A DNA stretch of 64,000 bases from Actinopolyspora mzabensis (GTDB lineage: Bacteria; Actinomycetota; Actinomycetes; Mycobacteriales; Pseudonocardiaceae), in the NCBI RefSeq assembly GCF_900101095.1, contig NZ_FNFM01000004.1, positions 124,001-188,000 on the forward strand. The letters are read 5' to 3'. Position 1 is the stretch's first letter. Every line of letters starts with the position of its first letter. This document shows, in pieces, positions 36,986 to 47,432 of this stretch. The notes beneath the pieces are model-generated. The model saw only the letters and a list, made by a program, of their open reading frames with translations, was not told where the DNA came from and did not search any database. The position numbers and the translations under genes were made by a program.

Positions 36986-38242
36986 TCAGGCGCCCGCTTC
37001 GTTCAGCAGCATCGCCACCGCTTCGTCGTTGCGAGCGGTTTCCCGCTGGATGACTTCGTCCGGTGGATAGAAGCCGTCGATTCCTCCGCTGCTCGGATAC
37101 ATCTCGAACGTGAACGAGAGGATGCCGTGTTCGGCCCACATCCAGTCGTTCACACTGCCGTCGGTGACGTAGAGGTCACTCGACTGCATCGGTGTGTATC
37201 CGTTGCTGCCCGCCATCGCGTTGCCCAGTTCGGCGAACCTGCGGTACTGCTCTCGCGTCATGCCCGGTGCCGTCTCCGCGGTGGTGTAGCCGTACGGCCA
37301 GAGCACCAGCTCCGAGAAGCTGTGGAAATCGATGTGCGCGGTTATCCGCTGCTGTCCTCCCAGCTCCCGTGATTCGACGAAATCTTTTATCGAAGCGGTT
37401 TCCGGTGCGGAGAAGGGGGCCGGGCCACGGTAGGTCGGTTGACTCGGGTCTCCGCTGGATCCGCCGCAGCAGCCCCACTTGTAGCCCCAGTTGCGGTTCA
37501 GATCCACCGGTTCGCTCTCCCGGTTGCGGCGCCAGCCGCGATAGCCGTCGCCCGACACGTCGTAGGTCGCGCCGTCCGGGTTGACCATCGGAATGATCCA
37601 GATCTCCCGGTTGTCGACCGCGTTCGTGATTTCGGGGTCGGAGCCGTGGTTGTCGGTGTAACGCCGCAGGATGTGCAGGCACATCTCGGTGGTGAGGTGT
37701 TCCCTGGCGTGCTGGTTGCACGTGAACAGCACTTCCGGCTCGTTCTCGTCCGTCCCCGCGTTGTCACTGATCTTGACCACCGGGATGTCCCTGCCCTGCG
37801 CCGAACGGCCCGCGCTCGTGCTGTCGACGATTTCCGAGTGTTGGGCCGCCGCTTCCTCGATCTCCGAGATCGTTTCGGAGTAGGTGTGGTAGTCGCTGTC
37901 CTCCGGCGGGAAATCGGCGGGCAAGGCCTCTGCGCGCGTGGGGGCGTCGCTAGTGGTGGGGAGACGTCGCGGGCTCAGCCCCCGAGCGCGCAGTCGCTCG
38001 GCCTGTGCCGGAGTGGCCTCGACGAAGGCGGTCTTCCCGGTTACCGAAAGCACCAGCGCACCGGTCCGATTGACAGCGGTACGAGAAGCGGTGTCCGTGT
38101 TCGGGACCCGGTAGACGGCCCTGGTGGTGTCTTCGCCGGCGTGATCGCTTCCTCTCGCGAACGCCGACTGGGTGGCAGGCAGCGAGAGCAGGAGAGCGGT
38201 GACCGACAACGCCACGGTTGTCCGTCGTCGTAGCGTGCGCAT
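36986..38242 (-). CDS. Secreted M14-family zinc carboxypeptidase
   Basis: 418 residues from ATG 38242 with GGAGGAA; the frame continues to 38404, but the signal peptide starts at 38242. Signal peptide RTLRRRTTVALSVTALLLS... with cleavage likely near SAFA (about 29). Propeptide-like region to about 115, then the catalytic domain. Zinc ligands are H178 and E181 (NQHAREH) and H307 (IDFHSFSE); the catalytic Glu is E380 (SFTFEMYP). Also present are IPMVNPDGATYD and DLNRNWGYKWGCCGGSSG. Similar to actinomycete zinc carboxypeptidases of the carboxypeptidase T/SG type. Likely nutritional: it would trim peptides outside the cell, and the adjacent importer may take some of them up (inference). Confidence 0.93.
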   Translation of the reverse strand: MRTLRRRTTVALSVTALLLSLPATQSAFARGSDHAGEDTTRAVYRVPNTDTASRTAVNRTGALVLSVTGKTAFVEATPAQAERLRARGLSPRRLPTTSDAPTRAEALPADFPPEDSDYHTYSETISEIEEAAAQHSEIVDSTSAGRSAQGRDIPVVKISDNAGTDENEPEVLFTCNQHAREHLTTEMCLHILRRYTDNHGSDPEITNAVDNREIWIIPMVNPDGATYDVSGDGYRGWRRNRESEPVDLNRNWGYKWGCCGGSSGDPSQPTYRGPAPFSAPETASIKDFVESRELGGQQRITAHIDFHSFSELVLWPYGYTTAETAPGMTREQYRRFAELGNAMAGSNGYTPMQSSDLYVTDGSVNDWMWAEHGILSFTFEMYPSSGGIDGFYPPDEVIQRETARNDEAVAMLLNEAGA

Positions 38243-38553
38243 GTTCCTCCGATCGATCACGGATGCGGTGCCCCACCGAGATTCGCCGTGATTACCCTTC
38301 GTCACAACATGCCCACGTATGAGGGTGGAACCGTTTTTCGTATTAGGAGACCTCGCCGGTACGGCTTGCTCGCCCGCGCGGGCCGAACACCCGAACCGGG
38401 GCACGGTCGCGAAATGATTTCGCGGGGGATGCGATAAGCACGCTCGTTCGGGAGTGGGCAGTACGGTGTGTCGAGCCGGGCGGAGCTGCCGACGGAACCG
38501 GTCGGGACTACGGATACCCTGGTTCCCAGCAACGTTTCGCGGAGGGAAGTCCC
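38243..38553. promoter_or_regulatory. Divergent control region carboxypeptidase / hisD, with 17-bp palindrome
   Basis: 311 bases without a gene. The main signal is the perfect palindrome CGCGAAAT-G-ATTTCGCG at 38408-38424 (8-1-8). Downstream, GGAGGGA just before 38554 is the hisD ribosome site. The 7-1-7-like geometry recalls operators of Fur-family metalloregulators, but the TGA/TCA ends of a Zur box are missing, so the factor is unknown. Confidence 0.55.
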
Positions 38554-41655
<3,102 letters not shown>

Positions 41656-41765
41656 CCGGCTTCGAACCGCACCGGCTTCGCCCCGACCGAGTGTCGGTTC
41701 CCTCGCGCCCCGGTTTCCCAGTGCCCAGGCGTCACACGAGCGGGTGGAATCGCTGGGTGACTCAC

Positions 41766-41859
41766 TTGACAACGGCGCAATACGGCCGCATTGTCGCTTA
41801 TTAAGCAACATTGTGTGCATTACGCAACAGCAGTGTTGCCGCTTTGACAATGGTGTCAA
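41766..41859. promoter_or_regulatory. Palindrome-rich promoter region of the cysteine-synthase-like gene
   Basis: In 95 bases there is a TTGACA (-35-like, 41766-41771) and three inverted repeats. They are CAATACGGCCGCATTG (41778-41793, one mismatch), GCAACA-gcag-TGTTGC (41824-41839), and TTGACA-atgg-TGTCAA (41844-41859). A partial GCAACA copy lies at 41805-41810. The last palindrome ends 10 bases before the ATG. The stretch is clearly richer in A/T than its surroundings. Looks like a multi-site operator, regulator unknown. Confidence 0.6.
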
Positions 41860-41869
41860 GGGAGACCGC

Positions 41870-42817
41870 ATGACCGGATCACCGCTGGCCGGGGCGAGGC
41901 CACCGGCCGTTCCCGAGACCCCCGTCGACGTCGGTTCCGTGCTGGAAGCGGTCGGCGATACTCCGTTGCTGCGTATCGAGGGCATCCGGGTCAAGCTCGA
42001 GTTCCTCAACCCGTCGGGTTCGATCAAGGCGCGTATCGCCACCTACATGATCGAGCGAGCCGAACGGGAGGAACTGCTGCGTCCCGGCGACACCATCGTG
42101 GAAGCCAGCAGCGGTAACACCGGCAACGCCATGAGCATGGTGGCCGCGGTCAAGGGATATCCGATGTTGGTGGTGATGCCGCGCAACGTCAGCACCGAAC
42201 GTGCTGCCATCTCACGTGCTTTCGGTGCCGAGGTCCGTACCACCGGCGACTTCCACGTCAACGACGCGCTGCGCACCGCACGCGAGCTCGGCGCGCAACC
42301 CGGCTATTTCGCACCGCAGCAGTTCGACAGCGAGTGGAACGTCGACGAGAACCGCAGCTGGCTCGGTCCGGAGATCCTGCGGCAGCTGCCTCCCGGAGTC
42401 CTGCCCGACGCGGTGGTCGGCGGTGTCGGTACCGGCGGAACGATCGTCGGGGTGGGGCAGGCGTTCCGCGCTGTCAACCCGGGATGTCGGGTCGTGGCCG
42501 TGGAACCCAACGAATCGTGCACCCTGGCGTGCGGTGAGATCGACAAGCATCTGATCGAGGGGATCTCGGACGGTTTCGTGCCGGGAGTCTTCGACAGGCA
42601 TCGCCACGAGGTGGACGAGATCATGGCCGTGGACAGCGCCGAGGCCATCGAGCAGTCCCGCGAACTCGGAAGACGATACGGCTTGTTCGTGGGACCCTCC
42701 TCGGGGGCGCATCTGCTCGCAGCCAAACGGCTGCGGCACACCAGACCGGAGTTGGGGGAGATCGTGACCTTCCTCGCCGACGAGGGGGAAAAGTACCTCA
42801 CCGAACATTTCACCTGA
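41870..42817 (+). CDS. Cysteine-synthase-like PLP-dependent enzyme
   Basis: 315 residues from ATG 41870 with AGGGAG; the frame extends to 41744 through the promoter, which is rejected. Fold-type II (beta family) PLP enzyme. The PLP lysine is K53 in NPSGSIKARIA, the substrate loop is SSGNTGNAM (81-89), and the phosphate-binding loop is GGVGTGGTIVG. True O-acetylserine sulfhydrylases usually have GGSVKDRIA; here it is SGSIKARIA, so the substrate could differ (cysteine synthase, cystathionine beta-synthase-like, or SbnA-like). No CBS domain. No serine acetyltransferase is adjacent. Own regulated promoter. Confidence 0.8.
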   Translation: MTGSPLAGARPPAVPETPVDVGSVLEAVGDTPLLRIEGIRVKLEFLNPSGSIKARIATYMIERAEREELLRPGDTIVEASSGNTGNAMSMVAAVKGYPMLVVMPRNVSTERAAISRAFGAEVRTTGDFHVNDALRTARELGAQPGYFAPQQFDSEWNVDENRSWLGPEILRQLPPGVLPDAVVGGVGTGGTIVGVGQAFRAVNPGCRVVAVEPNESCTLACGEIDKHLIEGISDGFVPGVFDRHRHEVDEIMAVDSAEAIEQSRELGRRYGLFVGPSSGAHLLAAKRLRHTRPELGEIVTFLADEGEKYLTEHFT

Positions 42818-43146
42818 GAATCACAACACCCGTTGCCCGCGTGGTCGGCTAGCAGGCACGTGAGTCGGCGCCTTGGGATGTTGGGCCGCTCTCGAGTAGC
42901 GACCTACGCGGCGAGCGGCCCGGCCTCGCGATGCATCCGACTCACGCACCGGGGAGCCCCTGTTACCGGGGCGCCGCTACGGTTTTCGAGCGATGCGTGG
43001 GTTCTGGGTCGGTAGAGGGTGCCGTTTTTGAGCATGGTTTGTGGGACGCCCCGCTTCGGGTGCTCCACACGGGTCGTGCTGGCGTTTACGGCGTGACAGC
43101 GCGATGATGTAGCTGTTCGACCAGTGAATTCGCGGCGAAAGGCGGG
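42818..43146. ncRNA. Strongly folded intergenic segment, candidate structured RNA or element remnant
   Basis: 329 bases without a convincing gene but with nested inverted repeats. The outer 10-bp pair is 42859-42868 / 42937-42946; the inner 9-bp pair is 42883-42891 / 42913-42921. A 5-bp stem follows at 42956-42960 / 42968-42972, then an 11-bp stem with one mismatch at 43041-43051 / 43058-43068. The first set could terminate the upstream gene; together they could form a structured leader of the oxidoreductase gene. From about 42973 on the DNA is richer in T than its neighbours. No known riboswitch class is recognised. Strand is not determined. Confidence 0.4.
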
Positions 43147-45480
43147 GTGGATCACGTGACTCGGCGTGGCCCCGAGAAGGACATCGACGAATCGGAACTC
43201 GAAGTGCACGGCCGCGAGCGATCCGCTGCCGGGGTACGGGGAGTGGTGGTTTCACTCGCCCGGAGCCTGCAGCAGATGGGGCCGGTACGTACCGCCAAGA
43301 CCCTGCCGTTGCTGAATCAACGCAGTGGATTCGACTGTCCCGGCTGCGCGTGGCCCGAACCGAGGGAGGCCGACGGCGATTCCCGCAAATGGGCGGAATT
43401 CTGCGAGAACGGCGCCAAGGCAGTTGCAGAGGAGGCCACCACCCGCACCGTCGGTCCCGAGTTCTTCGACAACCACTCGATCGACGACCTCGCCGAACGA
43501 ACCGACTACTGGCTGGGGCAACAGGGGCGCCTGACCCAGCCGGTGATCCGGCGCGAAGGGGACACCCACTACCGGCCGATCGACTGGCAGCGAGCCTTCG
43601 AGGTCATAGCGGACAAGCTCCGCGAGATCGGGCCGGAGCGCACCTCGTTCTACACCTCGGGGCGGGCGAGCAACGAGGCGGCCTTCTGCTACCAACTGCT
43701 GGCGCGCTCGTTCGGGACCAACAACCTGCCCGACTGCTCGAACATGTGCCACGAGTCCTCCGGCGCCGCCCTGAGCGAGACCATCGGCGTGGGCAAGGGC
43801 TCGGTCACCCTCTCCGACATCGAACACGCCGACCTCGTCGTGGTCATGGGGCAGAATCCGGGAACCAACCATCCGCGCATGCTGAGCTCGCTGGAGCGCA
43901 CCAAGCACAACGGTGGCCGGATCCTGGCGATCAATCCGCTACCGGAAACCGGACTGATGCGATTCAGCAACCCCCAGAACATTCGGGGAGTGGCCGGCTC
44001 CGGGACCCCGCTCGCCGACGAGTTCGCCCAGATCCGCATCGGCGGTGACCTGGCGCTGTTCAAGGCACTCGGTGCCCTGCTGCTGCGGTTCGAGGACGAG
44101 TCACCCGGTACCGTGCTGGACCGCGGGTTCATCGAGGAGCACACGTACGGGTTCACCGAGTTCGCCGCGCGCGGGCGGGACATCGACTGGCAGGAGGTCG
44201 AGCGGCTGACCGGCCTGGAGCAGCAGCAGATCGAGCGGATCGCCCGGATGCTCGCCGACTCCCGCTCGACCGTGGTCTGTTGGGCGATGGGGCTCACCCA
44301 ACACCGGCAGGCCGTCCCCACCATCCGCGAGATCGTCAACGTACAGCTGCTGCGGGGCATGATCGGCAAACCCGGGGCGGGGCTGTGCCCCGTGCGGGGG
44401 CACTCCAATGTGCAGGGCGACCGCACCATGGGAATCTGGGAACGCATGCCGGACTCCTTCCTGGCCGCGCTGGACGAGGAGTTCGGGCTCTCGGTTCCCC
44501 GCGCGCCCGGTCGGGACACGGTGGAGACGCTGCGTGCCATGCACGACGGCAGCTGTACCGCGTTCTTCGGGCTCGGCGGTAACTTCGCCGCGGCCACGCC
44601 GGACAGCGCCGCCACCGAGGCGGCGCTGCGCGCCTGCGAACTCACCGTGCAGGTCTCCACCAAGCTCAACCGTTCGCACGTGGTTCCGGGACGCACCGCG
44701 CTCATCCTGCCCACGCTCGGTCGCACCGAACGCGATCGCCAGGTCGGTGGGGAGCAGTTCGTCACCGTCGAGGACTCGATGTCGGTGGTGCACGGTTCCC
44801 GTGGGCGGCTGGAGCCCGCTTCGCCCGATCTGCTCTCCGAGGTCGCCATCGTGGCCGAACTGGCACGGACGTTGCTCGGTGAGGACCATCCGGTTCCGTG
44901 GCGGGAGTTCGAGAACGACTACGACCGCGTCCGCGAGAGCATCGCCCGAGTGGTTCCCGGCTGCGCCGACTACAACGACCGGGTACGCGAACCCGACGGA
45001 TTCGTGCTGCCGCACCCCCCGCGAGACAGCAGGACGTTTCCGACCGCCACCGGGAAGGCCAATTTCACGGACAACGTGCCGGACATGATCCACGTCCCGG
45101 AGGGCAGGCTGCTGCTGCAGAGCCTGCGCAGTCACGATCAGTACAACACCACGATCTACGGGCTCTCGGACCGTTACCGGGGTGTGGAGAACGCGCGACG
45201 CGTCGTGCTGGTCAATCCCGTCGACATCGCCGAACTCGACCTCGCCGACGGGCAGATCGTGGACCTCGTCTCGGAATGGGCGGACGGTTCCGGCGGCATC
45301 GAGGAACGCAGGGCCGAGTCGTTCCGGGTGGTCGGCTACGCGACCCCGCGTGGCTGCGTGGCGGCCTACTATCCGGAGGCCAATCCGCTGGTTCCGCTGG
45401 ACTCGGTGGCGGAGTACTCCAACACACCGGTCTCCAAGGCCGTGGTGGTTCGATTGGAACCCGCCCGAACGGTGGTGTGA
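43147..45480 (+). CDS. FdhF/YdeP-type molybdopterin oxidoreductase
   Basis: 777 residues from GTG 43147 (GTG 43156 is an alternative). The N-terminal region has the YdeP-family motif FDCPGCAWPEP. Molybdopterin-binding motifs follow: SNMCHESSGAAL, VVMGQNPGTNHPRML, ILAINPLPETGL, and late RLLLQSLRSHDQYNT plus TPRGCVAAYYPEANPL (molydopterin dinucleotide-binding domain, about 650-770). The four-Cys N-terminal [4Fe-4S] motif of classical formate dehydrogenases is not seen. E. coli YdeP is linked to acid resistance; the substrate in this family is unknown. No fdhD or cofactor genes are adjacent. Probable second gene of the accessory block. Confidence 0.9.
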   Translation: MDHVTRRGPEKDIDESELEVHGRERSAAGVRGVVVSLARSLQQMGPVRTAKTLPLLNQRSGFDCPGCAWPEPREADGDSRKWAEFCENGAKAVAEEATTRTVGPEFFDNHSIDDLAERTDYWLGQQGRLTQPVIRREGDTHYRPIDWQRAFEVIADKLREIGPERTSFYTSGRASNEAAFCYQLLARSFGTNNLPDCSNMCHESSGAALSETIGVGKGSVTLSDIEHADLVVVMGQNPGTNHPRMLSSLERTKHNGGRILAINPLPETGLMRFSNPQNIRGVAGSGTPLADEFAQIRIGGDLALFKALGALLLRFEDESPGTVLDRGFIEEHTYGFTEFAARGRDIDWQEVERLTGLEQQQIERIARMLADSRSTVVCWAMGLTQHRQAVPTIREIVNVQLLRGMIGKPGAGLCPVRGHSNVQGDRTMGIWERMPDSFLAALDEEFGLSVPRAPGRDTVETLRAMHDGSCTAFFGLGGNFAAATPDSAATEAALRACELTVQVSTKLNRSHVVPGRTALILPTLGRTERDRQVGGEQFVTVEDSMSVVHGSRGRLEPASPDLLSEVAIVAELARTLLGEDHPVPWREFENDYDRVRESIARVVPGCADYNDRVREPDGFVLPHPPRDSRTFPTATGKANFTDNVPDMIHVPEGRLLLQSLRSHDQYNTTIYGLSDRYRGVENARRVVLVNPVDIAELDLADGQIVDLVSEWADGSGGIEERRAESFRVVGYATPRGCVAAYYPEANPLVPLDSVAEYSNTPVSKAVVVRLEPARTVV

Positions 45481-45599
45481 TGGCCCGGCCCTCGTGCGCG
45501 GAACTAGTGAAGCACCACTGCTAGGCTCCTGCCGCGGGTGGTCGGCACTTCCGTGCCCACGACTGCCCGCCGAGACCGCCACGAGAGGTGTGCCCCGCC

Positions 45600-45755
45600 G
45601 TGCGTGACTTTCTGCCGATCATTCTGCTCGCGGTCGCGGGCTTCCTGGCCGGCGGTGCCTATTCGATGTGGAAGACCGCCCGGGGGCCCGCGGTGGTACT
45701 CGCGGCGGGAGCGGTGCTGGCGCTCGCGGGCGGGATCCTCTGGATGTCGTGGTGA
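45600..45755 (+). CDS. Small two-helix membrane protein (51 residues)
   Basis: GTG 45600 to TGA 45753-45755, with GAGAGG at 45583-45588. The protein starts VRDFLPIILLAVAGFLAGGA and has two hydrophobic stretches (about 4-22 and 29-49) separated by YSMWKTARG. Too small for most gene callers but with a sensible membrane layout. Function unknown. It ends 64 bases before the convergent gluconate permease gene. Confidence 0.6.
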   Translation: MRDFLPIILLAVAGFLAGGAYSMWKTARGPAVVLAAGAVLALAGGILWMSW

Positions 45756-45819
45756 CCCCGGGCCCGCGACGTGGCAGGAGCACGTCTCGGGCGACCGGGG
45801 CGACCGAGGTGGCTCGTGA

Positions 45820-47196
45820 TCAGATCACCGTGCTCAGCAGCAGGACGAATCCCAGCGAGACCACGGAGGCCAGCGTCGTCACCAGGGTGCAGGTCTTCAG
45901 CGTTCCCCGGGTGGTCAGCCCGAACAGCCGCTGGAACATCCAGAAGAAGTTGCTGTTGACGTGCACCGCGAACAGTGCTCCGGAACCGGCTGCCAGGGCG
46001 ATCAGCAGCGGCGCGATGTCGGTACTGCCGAGCGCCGGTGCCAGCACGCTGCCCGCCGTGATCGCCGCTACCGAGGTGGATCCGATCGTCACGTGCAGTA
46101 CCACCGCTATGAACCAGGCCAGCAGCAGTGGCGACAGGGCGTTCGAGGAGAAGTAGCCCGCCAGGATGTCCTCCAGCCCGGTGGCCGAGATCACTCCGCC
46201 CAGTGAACCGCCGATACCGGTGATGATCAGAATGGGGCCACACTCTCGCAGGCCGTTCCCCACAGCCGAACTCGCGACCTGCCGGGAAACGCTGCCCCAG
46301 GCCAACGAGTACGCGAGGACGACTCCGAGGAACAGCGCCACCAGTGGACTACCGAGGAAGGCAAGCGGTCCGGAGGTGACACCCGCCACCTTCGCGATAC
46401 CGCCCCCCGCGATGAGCAGGATCGCGATGAACAGTGGTGCCAGCGACACCCCCAGTCCGGGTAGCCGCCGTTCCTGCCCGGCCGGGCTCGTGGCGGCCTC
46501 TTCCGTGGTGCCGGCGGACTCCTCGACCGATGTCTCGGCGGGCTCCTCGTCGATCAGTTCGTCCTTGTCACCGTTCCACAGCCCGCCGCGCAGCAGCAGC
46601 CGGTAGAGGTAGATCGTCACGAGCGCCGTGGGCACCGTCACCAGCAGACCGAACAGCAGCATCCTGCCCAGTGAGACGTGCAGCAGACCGGCCACGGCCA
46701 ACGCCCCCGCGCCGGGGACCACCAGCACCAGCCCCAGCTCCGAGCCCAGGATCAGCGCGGCCCCCATGGCGGCCCTGCCGTCCCGGCTGATCCGTGGCGC
46801 GATGGAACGTCCCAGCGGTGCCGTCAGCACGAGCAGCACGTCGGTGTAGATGGCCGGAAAAATGCTGCTCATCGCGGTGCCGAACACGTACGGGGACCGT
46901 TCGGCGCCGAATATCCGCAGTAGTCCCTCGGTCAGCCGGCGTAACGCGCCGGTGACCGAAAGCAACGAGCCGAGTAGGACGCCAAAGGTGATCAACAGGC
47001 CGATGTCGGTCATGATCCCGCCGAATCCGCCGGTGATCGCCTCGGTGGTGCCACCGAACCCCAGCCCGGTGGCGAGCCCGAGATAGAGCGAGCCGCACAG
47101 CAGCGCGATCAGCGGTTCGAGCCGAAGCGCGAGGATCAGCAGAATCGTGCCCGCGATCGCCACCCCGGTGTGCAACAGAATCAGCGATTCGTTCAA
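45820..47196 (-). CDS. gntP: GntP-family gluconate:H+ symporter
   Basis: 458 residues from a TTG at 47196 with GGAAGG eight bases upstream. About 12-14 membrane segments cover almost the whole protein. A hydrophilic acidic loop (about 212-245, DKDELIDEEPAETSVEES) splits the two halves, and family motifs such as ITGFGG-like ITGGFGGIMTDIG and VHVNSNFFWMFQRLFGL are present. GntP members import gluconate or related sugar acids. It is divergent from a CitA-type kinase gene, a layout usual for kinase-controlled organic acid transporters. The gnd gene at 11107 could process its product after phosphorylation, but no gluconate kinase is in the window. Confidence 0.9.
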   Translation of the reverse strand: MNESLILLHTGVAIAGTILLILALRLEPLIALLCGSLYLGLATGLGFGGTTEAITGGFGGIMTDIGLLITFGVLLGSLLSVTGALRRLTEGLLRIFGAERSPYVFGTAMSSIFPAIYTDVLLVLTAPLGRSIAPRISRDGRAAMGAALILGSELGLVLVVPGAGALAVAGLLHVSLGRMLLFGLLVTVPTALVTIYLYRLLLRGGLWNGDKDELIDEEPAETSVEESAGTTEEAATSPAGQERRLPGLGVSLAPLFIAILLIAGGGIAKVAGVTSGPLAFLGSPLVALFLGVVLAYSLAWGSVSRQVASSAVGNGLRECGPILIITGIGGSLGGVISATGLEDILAGYFSSNALSPLLLAWFIAVVLHVTIGSTSVAAITAGSVLAPALGSTDIAPLLIALAAGSGALFAVHVNSNFFWMFQRLFGLTTRGTLKTCTLVTTLASVVSLGFVLLLSTVI

Positions 47197-47432
47197 CTGT
47201 CCAGCCTTCCATGGTCGCGACGGTTAACACCGTGTTGCGGTTGGCAATGTCGTTTCGGAACCATCGGTCGATGTCCACGCGGTGTCAGCGTTGTGTTCAT
47301 TTCGTTCAGCGGGCCGCTCGCGATTCGGACGGGCCGCAAGCTCGGACGGCCGTGGCCGAAGCACCCACGCCGCAGCCGCCGAACCGGGGCTTCGGCGGCC
47401 ACGACAACCGCAGTCCCGACAGGAGAGCCGCA

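Noticed and set aside
38408-38424. Calling the palindrome a Zur box
   Set aside because: It shares only the AATGATT core; the conserved TGA and TCA ends are replaced by GCG and CGC, so the factor is left open.
42904-43209. Minus-strand frame of 101 residues across the folded intergenic segment
   Set aside because: Overlaps the oxidoreductase start and the inverted repeats; no recognisable transposase or other domain, so it is not called as a gene or pseudogene.
43147-45480. Annotation as a true formate dehydrogenase
   Set aside because: The N-terminal four-Cys Fe-S motif and associated subunits are missing; the CPGCAWPEP motif fits the YdeP group instead.
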